DNA of 64,000 nucleotides. Source: Micropterix aruncella. Taxonomy: Eukaryota > Arthropoda > Insecta > Lepidoptera > Micropterigidae. The first letter of the stretch is position 1; each line of letters opens with the position of its first letter. Shown here piece after piece: positions 24,011 to 33,891 of the stretch. The DNA is taken from the NCBI GenBank assembly GCA_944548615.1, contig OX155963.1:29467659-29531658 (forward strand), given 5' to 3'. The notes under the pieces were generated by a model that saw only the letters and a list, made by a program, of their open reading frames with translations, had not been told where the DNA came from and did not search any database. A program made the translations under genes and the position numbers.

Positions 24011-24224
24011 ATAGATCATAATGGCGCAACAGCTCTGAGCCCGATCGCTCCCTAACCGTTACCATTGTGGGGATGATTAGGATCCCCTTTAACGCGACTG
24101 TGTAGTCTGTAGAGAGTCGATGACCACTAATCGCGGTGCGTGGCCATGGCGGTTACCGGCAGTGACCTATGAAAACGCAGTGTGTTGTTTGGCTGATGAA
24201 ACACTGCTCCCGTTCGGTGTTTAC
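24011..24224. other. Spacer between opposed R copies
   Basis: About 210 bases between reverse copy 3 and forward copy 4; no independent feature. Confidence 0.3.
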
Positions 24225-24490
24225 AGCAATGTGACGTTTATATCTGACTCCAATAATGGGCCCTTGCTGAGTTGGCCACGAAGACCCATTCTGTTGTTGG
24301 TCACACTCACGGGTCAACACCTATCCGACGACCTCCACTCATGAAGTGCGAGCCTGTGTAGGACTCTGACCTTACGGCTAGTTTCCCCTGGGAATCAACC
24401 TTCTGGCGCTTCTGGACGGTCTGCGCACCGTGCGGCATAAGCCAATCGATTGCGCACTCTGACTAACATCTTGCGGTGTCAACTACAATG
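24225..24490 (+). repeat. Family R, copy 4 (forward, left part only)
   Basis: Has TCACACTCACGGGTCAACAC, GGGAATCAACCTTCTGGCGC and CTGGACGGTCTGCGCACCGT, then CACTCTGACTAAC. It breaks off where the R1-clade LINE inserted in copy 6, and runs straight into reverse copy 5. Confidence 0.8.
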
Positions 24491-25135
24491 GGCGAGCCCG
24501 TCACCACAGGACGTTTTAAAGATTTTTCGTTCTGTCGCCCTGCAGTGAGCGTAGAAGACTTTGGACAATACACTCCAACATCTAGCTACGTCACAACACG
24601 CAAGAGACCAACGCCTTTACTGCGAGATAGCCAGTAATGTTACCTGGCGGGCCGACACTCGCGCCCTTGCTTCCAATTGTGACCAGATTTCTCCGGTCTC
24701 TCGATTGGTTTCGAGTTCGAGGTCGCTTGCGCGGTCCTCTCCCTTACGAAGCGGTGAAACGGTGTGCACCGAATCTATCGCGGGCCAAGGCGTCCTTTGC
24801 CCGACTCTGAACCGGGATCGGATGGCCAATGGTCATTTCAAGAGCAGTCGCCGTAAGGTAGGCAACCACCCCCGCTCTATAGGAAACAATACAGTTCCCA
24901 GACTCCCCCGACTGTTAGTCGGAGAGCACAATCGATTGGCTTGCGCCGCTCGGTGCGCAGACCGTCCAGGAGCGCCAGAGGTTTGATTCCCAGGGGAGAC
25001 TGGTTGACCCAGTGTCCTACCCAGGTTCGCAACCCATGCGTGGAGGCCATCATATGGGTGTTGACCCGTGAGTGTGACCGACCCTGAACACATGGGTCAT
25101 CGTGGCCACCTCATCATGGGCCCGTTAGCTCCCAT
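24478..25135 (-). repeat. Family R, copy 5 (reverse, near full length)
   Basis: Near-complete unit, the reverse complement of 47018-47690 with high identity by eye. It ends CCTCATCATGGGCCCGTTAG, CTCCC and at once meets forward copy 6, forming an inverted junction (CCACCTCATCATGGGC against CCCATGATGAGGTGG). Confidence 0.85.
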
Positions 25136-25145
25136 GATGAGGTGG
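25104..25145. other. Head-to-head R junction palindrome
   Basis: CCACCTCATCATGGG, a 12-base centre containing CCGTTAGC, and CCCATGATGAGGTGG form an imperfect hairpin where two R copies meet in opposite orientation. Confidence 0.75.
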
Positions 25146-25147
25146 AC

Positions 25148-25162
25148 TCTCTGACTAACAGT
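25148..25162. other. Target-site duplication, left copy
   Basis: TCTCTGACTAACAGT occurs here and again at 26328-26342, exactly bordering the LINE. Other R copies have CTCTCCGACTAACAGT once at this position. Confidence 0.85.
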
Positions 25163-26327
25163 TAAGAGTTTCAAGGCGATAGGTGAGGGCAGCAAACCCC
25201 GCCCACCGCCCGGGCAGTTATAACGACGAGGGTCGTCTTGTCTGCCCGGGATGTCGTGCTACGACAACCCTGCGCGTACCAGAAGGGTAAAACGCGCAGG
25301 GGGTGAAATAGGGTAAACCACCCCCCCCGTACCGCCCCGAGAACCCATTTATTCAAAAATAAAACTTATTTACAAAAAAAAATTAAAATTTTACAAAATA
25401 TTACACATAATATAACGAGAAAAGAAATAACAATATCATAAATTTAGGAGCCGGTAAGCGGGGTAGAGGACGCTCCAGAACAATGAACGTGAAGGCGCGC
25501 TGTCCGTGGGCAGGTCTCGGAGCAGCCACGGGGGGGAGGAATCCCTGGATCCTGCAAAGAACGAAACGCCCCTCGGGGCGGTAAAGAGACGGACACAAAG
25601 ACGGGCACTTCGGGCTGGAAGTAGCCGCCGAATCACGCCACCAAGGAAGAGGGTACCCCCTGGGGGGTATCCCGAAGCCTCATGCTTTCCCAAGAAGCCA
25701 CCCAGAGCCCCACAAACTCGCCAAACGACTGGAAGCAGCTCCTACAACTGACCAAATCCGGGTACCAAATCGGAGAACGCCCAACGCACGCGCCCACTGC
25801 ATCCATCAATTTCTCCCGTGCAGCCGCTAGAATTGGGCAAGACCAAATTACGTGTTCCGCAGTTTGGCGACCATACCCACAGGCGCACCGGGGGTCATCG
25901 GCAAGTCCAAAGTCAAATAGTTTGGCTCTGAACTCTCCGTGGCCCCCAACCAGCTGCGTGGTATGGTGGTCGAACCGCAGAAACGAATTTGCCATCCGCA
26001 CTGCAACAGACGGGAAGAAGCAATGGGTGAGGCGGCCCGTACCCCCGGCGTCCCATCTAGCCTGCCAGACACGCAAGGACTCCACCCGAATCAGGCGGGC
26101 AAACTCCCCAGCTCGGTGCGCCACCGGGTCGATCGATAGGCCATGAAGGACTACCGGCTCGCCCCGGCGGTACCGCGACAAGGCTGCACGCTCCAGAATC
26201 TCCAGGTCAATCGGCAGAACGCCAGCGATGACGGGTAACGCAAGAGTGGACGTCGTTCTGTACGCCCCGGTCAGGGCCACGAGAGGGATGCGCTGTCCGC
26301 GCAGCAGCGCGACACGCGTCGCCCGCG
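25163..26327 (-). mobile_element. R1-clade non-LTR retrotransposon, 5'-truncated
   Basis: Minus-strand element with a 3' UTR (25163-25632) and the C-terminal part of ORF2 (25633-26280, open to about 26327). It is flanked by a 15-bp target duplication, in the range made by R1-clade elements (R1 itself makes 14 bp). The 5' end is cut within ORF2. GC content is far above the neighbouring spacers. Confidence 0.85.
25633..26280 (-). pseudogene. R1-clade LINE ORF2, C-terminal region
   Basis: A 215-codon uninterrupted frame, reading into the truncation point. Residues 3-30 (LTGAYRTTSTLALPVIAGVL, then PIDLEI) match the segment after the reverse-transcriptase thumb in R1, TRAS and SART type elements. 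Residues 109-150 hold GGHGEFRAKLFDFGLADDPRC and the CCHC-like zinc finger C132-x-C134-x8-H143-x4-C148, ending WSCP, typical of that clade. In intact elements the finger helps bind nucleic acid during target-primed reverse transcription. The polymerase and APE endonuclease are absent, so it is dead, but the frame is intact, implying a young insertion. The overlapping plus-strand frame at 25682-26146 is a shadow. Confidence 0.85.
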
Positions 26328-26790
26328 TCTCTGACTAACAGTCGGGGGAGTCTGGAAGCAGTACTGTTTCCTATAGAGCGGGGTGGTTTCGGGCCTTACG
26401 GCGACTGCTCTTGAAACGACCATCGGCTACCCGATCCTGGGTGAACAGCCAGGCAAAGGATGCCGTGGTCCGCGATAGATTCGGTATACACCGTTTCACC
26501 GCTTCGTAAGGGAGAGGACCGCGCAAGCGACCTCGAACTCGTAACCAATCGAGAGCCTGGAGTAATCTGGTCGCAATTGGAATTAAGGGCGTGAGTGTAA
26601 GCCCGCTGGGTAACACTCCTGGCTATCTCGCGGTTAAAGCATTGGCCTCTTACGGGTTTGGGGCGGAGCTGGACAGTGGACAGTTTTGTCCAAGTCTTCT
26701 GCGCTCACTCCAGGGAGATAGAACGACTAATCGTTAAAACTTCCTAAGGTGACGGGCTCGCCCGCTGTAGTCGACAACCCTAGTTGACTC

Positions 26791-28490
26791 CAATAATTAT
26801 TTCGCGCGTGGCACTACCGCACGCCGGAAATTCGAATTGTCTCCTGGCGAAAAAGATGAATCATAACTTTTAAAGCCTATACGGCCGTAAAAGCTTTAAA
26901 AACAGAAAAACCTATGTAATGAAAATATAACTAAAACAATATGAATAAGATACAGTAGTTTTTTAATACTTACATAATGATGTTTGTATGCATGGGCACC
27001 TGCAGGATCTTCGCCAGGAGTTTCGCGCGAGAGTCCTACCTGGGGAAGTCTTCCACACGAGGAAGCTACTGAACAGAAGCTTAATCGTGAGTTGGACTGA
27101 TTTGAAAAAGCAGTGGATCTTATGGCCCAAGCTGAACGAAACCGTTCGCTACCATAGAAAAATACCAGCTTTCATTTGCTCCGCAGGTTCCGACATTATT
27201 ATGTCACAGCGCAAATTATGCCCGCATGCCTAGCTCGACAGATGCCATAGCGGGATACTTGATAAAGCTAATAACGTCGCTTGCATCTCAATATGTAAAT
27301 CCTTCGAAGTATCCGTCGGAATCCGGAATGTTAATTATGACATACTGGCCCTCAGATAGTCCCCGTTCCCTTCTACCCTCGCCCGCTCTTCCGCCATATA
27401 ACCTCCCGCCTTGACGAACGATAATATCTACACTGATTAACTCCCTACTTCTTTGTCTTCGACGCTAATATACACAAGCCACCCACCGTGGGAGTCGGTC
27501 TACAGTCCCTGGCCATATTATTAGATCCACCGTGCATGTCAGTACCTACTGATTTTTAATTTTCAATATCCGTATTCTTTAAATAATGTTTTTTAAAATT
27601 TATTATTTAGGAAATTCACAAAAAATCAACAAATAACCTAGACAGTGTGGCTGAACGCCGAGTAACTGATCAAATTTTGTTAAAACATTTAGGAAGAAAC
27701 AAAAAAAAAATGGCCGAAACGGTTACGCGCGGGTTTGTCGAACGACGCAAAGTGCCTATAGACACTGTTGGCGTCCGACGGGTTAAATTAAATTTTGTTG
27801 TAACGAATAATTAAAAACAATAATTAATGTGATTTTCTGAGCGAACAAATTGTTTCTAATAGTTATAAATACAATAGTTCACCGTTTGTACCAGTACCTA
27901 GTCGGTTTTTTTATAATAATTTGTAAAATTATTGTTCTTGTTTACAATTGTTGTTGTTGTATAGTAATTATTGTACTTGTATAATAATTTTTAAAATTAT
28001 TGTCTATTTACCGACAAAAGTAAAGAAAGGTCGAAGCACCTGTAAAAAAGGTGTTTCAAAAATAACGTTACAAAGTCCGATTGGCTGCAGCGCGTCGGTG
28101 ATTACATATCACGTGGAAGTGGCAACATCAATTACCGGCTTAATAAAAGGCTGCATTACCGTGTGCAAAAATCGATGGATACTGGCGTCGCGCCTGGACG
28201 TTGTATGTTGTGCGTTGTGTGTGAGGGCCGTAAAATAGGCAACGCATTATAGCTAATTAGTACCGCGAGTGGCCGCTTGTGTCAGCGCCGCGCGGCGCGG
28301 CCGTATGCGTTGGATTAAAAATCATTAAAAGAGGGTGGTTAGGTCAGCTCGACGCCAATATGGTGGCTAATGCAGGGCCGAACTGGAGAAAGACACACAT
28401 TCTTCGGTTATTTTTAAAATTTTAATAATAATAATAATAAATACAGTCAAAGCAGCTGATCTGAGTCACTCCTTAACTAAACTCTAGAGC
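26791..28490. other. Unassigned, with a GC-rich island
   Basis: No gene recognised. Frames of 81 and 62 codons at 26988 and 27226 and of 96 codons at 27948 carry no known domain. A GC-rich, CpG-rich patch at about 28060-28310 includes the palindrome CGCCGCGCGGCG (28287-28298). A (TAA)n run lies at 28422-28440. Confidence 0.3.
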
Positions 28491-28525
28491 AGTGGTGCTC
28501 AAACGGTCGATCGCGAGTGGTTTTT
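28491..28525 (+). repeat. Isolated hAT-like terminus
   Basis: CAGTGGTGCTCAAACGGTCG followed by ATCGCGAGTGG resembles the terminal repeat of hAT MITEs. No matching right end was found downstream, so it is probably a truncated copy. Confidence 0.4.
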
Positions 28526-28639
28526 GAGTCGATTTCGAGAAAAAATTGCCGTAAAAAATTGTATACATTAATACATTCAGGAATCTGCTACTAAAATAGC
28601 TGTTCAAAATGAGGTAGTGCAGATTATATCACTCTGGTC

Positions 28640-28944
28640 TTCTATATCTGAAGATAAATAACCGAATCTAATGCAAATCGCCCTTCAGTTGACGCCAATG
28701 TTTGGGTCAACTTACTTGTGCTAGTCTGCTTTCCTGAAATTAAGATAATTAGGTCAAAATATCGCAATCGACTAACTGACGAACATATGTCATCATGCTT
28801 GCGATTGACAAACGGGCTATTATAATTGAATGCGTATACAAAATATTGTTTCTGTGCTGTTAACCGTTGAGGAGTCCCCTCGTCGGAAGCCAACCCTGGG
28901 TGCAGCAGCCGTGTCATGGTGACATTTAGAACGGGCTTTCATAA
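28640..28944 (+). repeat. Family U segment, left of a TTAA element
   Basis: The last part (28825-28925) reads AATGCGTATACAAAATATTG, TCTGTGCTGTTAACCGT and CCCTCGTCGGAAGCC. A diverged direct copy follows the TTAA element at 29668-29765. No coding. Confidence 0.5.
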
Positions 28945-28948
28945 TTAA

Positions 28949-29664
28949 GAGGCCGTACACGAAATTTTGCGCATTTCGTGAATTTATGTAATTTTGCAGA
29001 CGGGAATTTAAGGTTAAAATACTGTATTTCTATAAGTTTTATTGCACAACATAAAATATCATTTATATTATTGTCTAATGAGTGAGCTACTTTTTAGAAA
29101 ATTATTATAGAATTTTGATTAATTGACCTTAAACCAGCGACTGTTTGTGAATTTTTGCTGTAAGAGGTATAGAATATAACATATTTTCGAATCGTTTTGA
29201 CATCTAAACGGTATAAAAAATTACAATATATTGTTGTGAAAGTCCTCTATATAATAAGTGAATCACTTTTTACTACTTTCATATAAAAATTTTGATAAAA
29301 ATGAATATTTAACTTTGTCACTTTTTTTAGAAAATGGGCGATGAAATGCTTTTGATTTTGGCCTTTTAGAACTCTCGTTCATAAAAACAACAGAAATACA
29401 CTTTAGTTCAATATCAATCCATTTCCTCAAAAAAAATGCAAAACATTAATTAAAATTGGCAATAAAGTCTTTTAAAACAATCTCATTCTCGCGTTATGAT
29501 ACTCGCCTATGATACGATTTACGCCTCAAGTCAGCTAGTCCCCGCCGAGCGCTTCCAAAGGGTGTACGTATCGCTTTGGCTCCGAAAATCCTACCTACCT
29601 ATAGTTATATTATACCATTGATTATAGAGGTATCACGGCCCACATCGATTTCGTACACGGCCTC
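28949..29664. mobile_element. TTAA-flanked DNA element with GAGGCCGT ends
   Basis: 716 bases between TTAA at 28945-28948 and TTAA at 29665-29668. The ends are inverted: GAGGCCGTACACGAAAT against GAGGCCGTGTACGAAAT, 15 of 17 identical. A TTAA duplication is made by piggyBac and Kolobok transposons; the GAGG ends are not the CCY type of piggyBac, so Kolobok or another TTAA group is as likely. No coding capacity. Confidence 0.75.
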
Positions 29665-29668
29665 TTAA

Positions 29669-29910
29669 ATGCGTATACAAAATTGTGTGTCTGTGCTGTT
29701 GACCGTGGAAGAGTATCCTCGTCGGGAGCCGATCGTGAGTGTAGAATCAGGTCATGCTCACCATAAAATTGCATTGTCATCGGAACTGAACCAACATGTA
29801 AAATTTCAACTTAATAGGAGAACAGAAGGTGGTTGTAATTCAGGTTGCAAAATTTGACCTAAACAAACGAACAAACTAACAAACATTTCAAGGTAAATAA
29901 AAGCTAGTAA
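29669..29910 (+). repeat. Family U right part with T-like tail
   Basis: Contains the direct copy of 28825-28925, then CCATAAAATTGCATTGTCAT, TAAAATTTCAACTTAATAGG and ACAAACGAACAAACTAACAA, ending GGTAAATAAAAGCTAGT. The tail resembles the ends of the two tandem-repeat loci. A CTAG-T end is compatible with, but not proof of, a Helitron 3' end. Confidence 0.5.
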
Positions 29911-30431
29911 AAATACATCTTCATTTCTGAATAAATTTATTCCAGCTTATACGTAGTATCCTCCGATAAGCCCACATTTCGAAGTCTCGCCTAACAGCGT
30001 GTCTGCAAGTATTCAGCTTTTCGCCCCATACAATAATATTGAGAATACGTAGAATTTTACTTTTGCTCCTTTTTCACCTACCTACTATTGTATATTTTTC
30101 GCATTCTCTCACCATTTTCACTGTTTTATCTTGTAGATCTCTTCAAGCCATTATCTTCCCACGGGCATACAGAGTCGTTCAGGTTTGGCAATCTTTTGAA
30201 AATCCCTTTCCACAGGACGAACTTTCTAAGTATTCTTTAATCGTGTATGCTGAAGACGTTGGATTGATATCACGGTTAACATAAGGGCATCACTTTCTGT
30301 AGTATAAGTATCAAACCTCGGTTCGAACAATACTACTTCTATCGGATGTAAATAATCAGTTCTTTCCCATTTTCTTCATCTCTACTTTCGAAACATCCTC
30401 CTTTTGTAAATAAATTAGTAATTTATAAATA
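29911..30431. other. Unassigned
   Basis: An 81-codon frame (30039-30284) has no recognised domain. Nothing else seen. Confidence 0.3.
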
Positions 30432-30545
30432 AGATCAAAAACGAATTTACCGCGTGAAGTTTGTAACATCCGTCGTCTTTTTTAATCTTACATATTTATA
30501 ATGTCAAACAACTGCGATAGTCTTCGATTTCAAATTAGTACTTTT
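30432..30545 (+). repeat. Family P, degraded copy
   Basis: ATCAAAAACGAATTTACCGC, GAAGTTTGTAACATCCG, then directly ATTTATAATGTCAAACAACT and GCGATAGTCTTCGATTT: both outer parts of P joined with the centre deleted. Confidence 0.6.
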
Positions 30546-30664
30546 TTATTATTTTCTAGCATTTTAGTATCCTCAAATGTTTGTAACTCCGTTATGCGCT
30601 CATCGATATTATACCAAAGCATTAATTATATATGGTATTAGATTACTCAACTTCATAGTACTAT

Positions 30665-30885
30665 AGGATCAAAAACGAATTTACCGCATGAATTTTGTAG
30701 CACCCGATGTTTCGGCGACGTTGCAGCCGCCGTTGTCGGGGGGGAAAGAGACAACCCTAGACCCAGTCTACTCTAGACAATGGCGGCTGCAACGTCGCCA
30801 AAACGTTAGGTGCTACAAAATTTACGAGGTAAATTCGTTTTATATCTTATTTATAATGTCAAACAACCGCGATAGTCTACGATAT
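30665..30885. repeat. Family P, full palindromic copy
   Basis: Left arm AAAACGAATTTACCGCATGA, TTTGTAGCACCCGATGTTTC and GGCGACGTTGCAGCCGCC; a short G-rich centre; right arm GGCGGCTGCAACGTCGCCAA, then GGTGCTACAAAATTTACG and AAATTCGTTTT. After the arm follows CTTATTTATAATGTCAAACA and CCGCGATAGTCT. No coding. Similar text is found beside Penelope-like elements; see 21228. Confidence 0.8.
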
Positions 30886-31191
30886 AGTCTACGATTTCAT
30901 ATTCATAGTACTATTTGGCAACCCTTCTGAAACGGCAAATTGCAGGTCACTTAGAACTGACGGCGTAATTGATAGCAATTAATTTGGTTATCTTTAATAC
31001 CATTGATAATAAATGGCAATTATAAAGGACTGGTGGATTGTAAAACCTAATAAATTTAACAATGTTAAAAATAATAACGTTTAATTATTATTCCCATCAA
31101 TCGCATTTTTATACATGCTGATTACATAACATACATAATAAGGAGAGATAGAATAACATCTATTACTCTTCCTGAATATTAATGTAGGTAC
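30886..31191. other. Unassigned AT-rich spacer
   Basis: No feature recognised. Confidence 0.3.
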
Positions 31192-31200
31192 GTAATTATT

Positions 31201-31710
31201 CGGTCTAGGAAAAGTGGGCGCCGCCGACTGGGCGATAGACCAACTGGGCGCAGGGACAACTGGGCGCAAGCCAAGTGGGCGCGGGACAGGTGGGCGACAA
31301 AATTATATTATGCAATATATTTACATATTTTTTTATTGTGACTGACGAGAAATATTTTTATTGCTACATTATATAAAAATTAACTAATGGTGAAACATTA
31401 ACTTCGTAGCTATACTGTGATACACCCGTTTTAGAGCTAGCGTTTACATGGGATTTAACATTTACATAATAAATACTTAATAAATTTAGTGTATAATAAT
31501 TTCTCGTCAGTCACAATAAATAAATGTATAAATATATTGCATAATATATATAAATATATTACATAATTTTGGCGCCCACCTGTCCCGCGCCCACTTGGCT
31601 CGCACCCAGTTGTCCCTGCGCCCAGTTGACCTAGCGCCCAGTCGGCGGCGCCCAATTAGCAGAGCCCAGTCGGCCGCGCCCAGTTGACCGCGCCCACTTG
31701 TCCCATCTCG
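31201..31710. mobile_element. MULE-like MITE with tandem sub-repeats and 9-bp target duplication
   Basis: 510-base palindromic element flanked by GTAATTATT on both sides (31192-31200, 31711-31719). Each arm is a chain of 10-16 base units around ACTGGGCGC/AAGTGGGCGC, followed by an AT-rich stretch (ATATTGCATAATATA type) and a GTGACTGACGAGAAAT box. The right arm has more units than the left. A 9-bp duplication with long inverted repeats is typical of Mutator-like elements. No coding capacity. Confidence 0.8.
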
Positions 31711-31719
31711 GTAATTATT

Positions 31720-32138
31720 AGGTATTGTGAATTATTGCTTTAAAAAGTCGTTTTATATTATATTATTATTTTATACCGTATAGGTGTATTTATAGCGTAA
31801 TCTACAGTAAGCAGCCATACTCTTATACTACAAAAAAATCCATAGTGAAGATAATAATAGAAAGTTAATTAATTTTTAGAACTAAGAGTGCTATCTGCGC
31901 GTTGCGTTTTGTAGTAAAATCTCGGTTGCCCAATCGTAGTACGTCGTTGATCAATCAAATACGCTATATAATCAATTACCAAAAGTCAGTTCTTGAATAT
32001 TTCTAGGTGGCAATAAAAGTTTTTATTAGTTATAAATATCCCACTTTATATTTAATGTTCTATTTATTATAATTTTTCTTTATTTGTCTTTAGAGCATTA
32101 TCCTTGATTGTAGGCAACTTTTTCTAAAAACTTCCCTC
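31720..32138. repeat. Family V, copy 1, plus flanks
   Basis: The part at about 31795-32000 (TTTAGAACTAAGAGTGCTAT, GCGTTGCG, TAGTAAAATCTCGGTTGCC and AATCGTAGTACG...TGATCA) is matched in the same orientation at 41595-41775. Nothing coding. Confidence 0.5.
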
Positions 32139-32142
32139 TTTA

Positions 32143-32401
32143 CCCCTCAGGCCCCGATTGGCCGATATCGGCCACAACACGATTCAGCGTGACGGCCCCG
32201 TTTTAATTTTATTTTAATTTTATTTGTTTTATTTTATTATGTTAATATGTTTAATTTTTATTATGGGTACAGTGGTTTGGCAGTAATTAATGTTTTGATG
32301 AGACAGTGTCGTAATTTTTTAACTATTTTTTTTACTAATTTTTACTAAATTTTTTTGGGACAGCAACTTGTCAATCGGCTGAGGGGCCGAGGCCTGAAGG
32401 G
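32143..32401. mobile_element. piggyBac-like MITE, family M1, copy 1
   Basis: 259 bases with inverted ends (CCCCTCAGGCCCCGATTGGC against CCCTTCAGGCCTCGGCCCCT). TTAA follows at 32402-32405; the left flank is TTTA, a one-base decay. The interior includes GGCCGATATCGGCC and CACGATTCAGCGTGACGGCC. A second copy with near-identical interior is at 42297-42546. Confidence 0.85.
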
Positions 32402-32405
32402 TTAA

Positions 32406-33110
32406 GGCTATTTTTGGACAATAACTCAAATTTAATAATAATGCAGAACCGTCGACCAACCAGACAAGTTTCCTTGCGCCGAGATTTTACAATCTGATCA
32501 ATATGGAAATAAAAATGAATTTGACATTTAGGGAATTCAAAAATAAATTAAAGAAATGGTTATCGAATTATGACACTAACCATACATCAAATGTAGAAAT
32601 AATAGTATATAACTTAGGTGCACAAATTAATAACATACTTTTAAACATGTATGTGGAGTATATTTTAACATTGAACTAACTACCAAAAAATATTTGACTT
32701 TGTTGTTATATATTATTTTGACAATGAATTGTACTTTTTTGACTGGGTATTTTTATATTAAATCCTATATTACTTAACAATTAAATATTAATTGCTGTTT
32801 CTTTCTTTTCTCACATATAACTATATTTATATTATTTAATCGAATTTTATATTATATTTATTGCCGATTATATAATGGAATTGCATTTTATTTATTATTA
32901 TATATTTTAATATTTTTATTATTATTAATATTTTTTTTATGAAGACCACATTTTAGTGCAATTTAGTGTTATTAGCTTTTTACTAAAACTTGTACATTTG
33001 TAAGCAATCAAACAATCAAGCAAACTTGATTGTAATATTAGAGTCCTGTCCACCCTAAACTAGTCCCAGTTGGGTGACAGAAACAAATACGCGAAAGGTT
33101 AAGGTTTTGC
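32406..33110 (+). mobile_element. LINE 3' end, truncated directly beside a MITE
   Basis: Coding tail at 32464-32679, then AT-rich 3' UTR with a GTACATTTGTAAGC box and an end block CCCAGTTGGGTGACAG (33067-33082). A comparable block (CCCAGTTGGGCAGCAC) closes the LINE at 54700-55290, suggesting related families. Confidence 0.65.
32464..32679 (+). pseudogene. LINE reverse transcriptase C-terminal tail
   Basis: A 71-codon open stretch with no ATG at its start. It reads TSFLAPRFYNLINMEIKMNL then FREFKNKLKKWL, the classic closing motif of LINE ORF2 proteins (Phe-x-Ala-Pro-Arg-x-Tyr-Asn ... Phe-Lys-x-Lys-Leu-Lys-x-Trp-Leu), followed by about 30 less conserved residues and a stop. The polymerase is absent. 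The frame starts at, or just left of, the TTAA that ends the M1 MITE, so the MITE or the LINE truncation defines the left edge. Confidence 0.75.
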
Positions 33111-33151
33111 CATTCGGTTCCTGTTATTTTTGTAAGAAAATCAATGTTTTA

Positions 33152-33889
33152 TACTGCCGTCGTAAATGAAAACACAGTAACTTCATTTACTCTGTTTATA
33201 CAAGTTTGGTTCTTTAAAATCACGAGTTGGAGAACTATAAAGCAAATTTTTCGGTTTGAGTGTCAATGGATTGTTACCGAGATACCTTAGATAAAAACAC
33301 AGTATTTTTTTAAATATCTGAATATTGTTAATAAAAAACATAGTATGTATATTTTTTTAAGGTAAAATACAGCAACCTATTATTTACTGTGATTTTTAAA
33401 AATACCTATAAGCATTTAAGAAATATTATTGTTTGGTTACAACATGGCTTCTTCAGATACTATGGTTTTAGGTAAAATTTTGTTAAAAGTTAATTTATTA
33501 ATACACGAATTAATCATAGTATCTCAATTACTGTGTTTAAGGTGCCTGCAGTTTTTTATTTATTAAAAAAAATATAAAATATTTTACATGGTTAGAACAC
33601 AGTAATGGGTAAAATTTACCTATAAAACAGAAACCACTCAGTTACGGTTTTATAGCTAAAAGTTTATCAAATTATATTATCTAATTTAATTAATTAAACA
33701 ATTATAATTTAATATATATTTTTATGCAGAATTGAAGTTCTAACTATTTTTTAACATTAAAAATTAAAAGAAATAATCTATATTGATTACTTTATTCATT
33801 AAAACAAATATTTAACAACTGAACTTTGACCGCGTTTTTCTTAAAACGTCTTTTTTCAAGTTACTGTGTTTTCATTTACGACGGCAGTA
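33152..33889. mobile_element. Mariner/Tc1-type MITE with 32-bp perfect inverted repeats
   Basis: 738 bases with identical inverted ends of 32 bp (33152-33183, 33858-33889) beginning TACTGCCGTCGTAAATGAAA and flanked by TA on each side, the target duplication of the Tc1/mariner group. ACACAGTAA motifs recur inside. No transposase coding; A/T-rich interior. Confidence 0.85.
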
Positions 33890-33891
33890 TA

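Larger units (their letters stand above)
25126..26790 (+). repeat. Family R, copy 6 (forward), interrupted by an R1-clade LINE
   Basis: Short left piece (25126-25147), an internal deletion relative to 47050-47230, then a LINE insertion (25163-26327), then the right two-thirds of R (26343-26790) through GTTTCACCGCTTCGTAAGGG, CGACCTCGAACTCG and GACGGGCTCGCCCGCTGTAG. Confidence 0.8.

Noticed and set aside
24561..24986. 141-codon frame in family R, similar to part of the 47172-47858 frame
   Set aside because: Shared only because the DNA repeat is shared; substitutions do not look biased towards silent changes and no domain is visible.
25682..26146. 154-codon plus-strand frame
   Set aside because: Shadow of the R1-clade ORF on the minus strand, which has the recognisable zinc finger.
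25148..26342. R1 insertion into 28S rDNA
   Set aside because: The flanks are family R, not 28S rRNA sequence, and the duplication does not match the R1 rDNA site.
29860..29910. Helitron 3' end (AAAAGCTAGT)
   Set aside because: CTAG-T is present but no hairpin before it and no matching TC start could be fixed.
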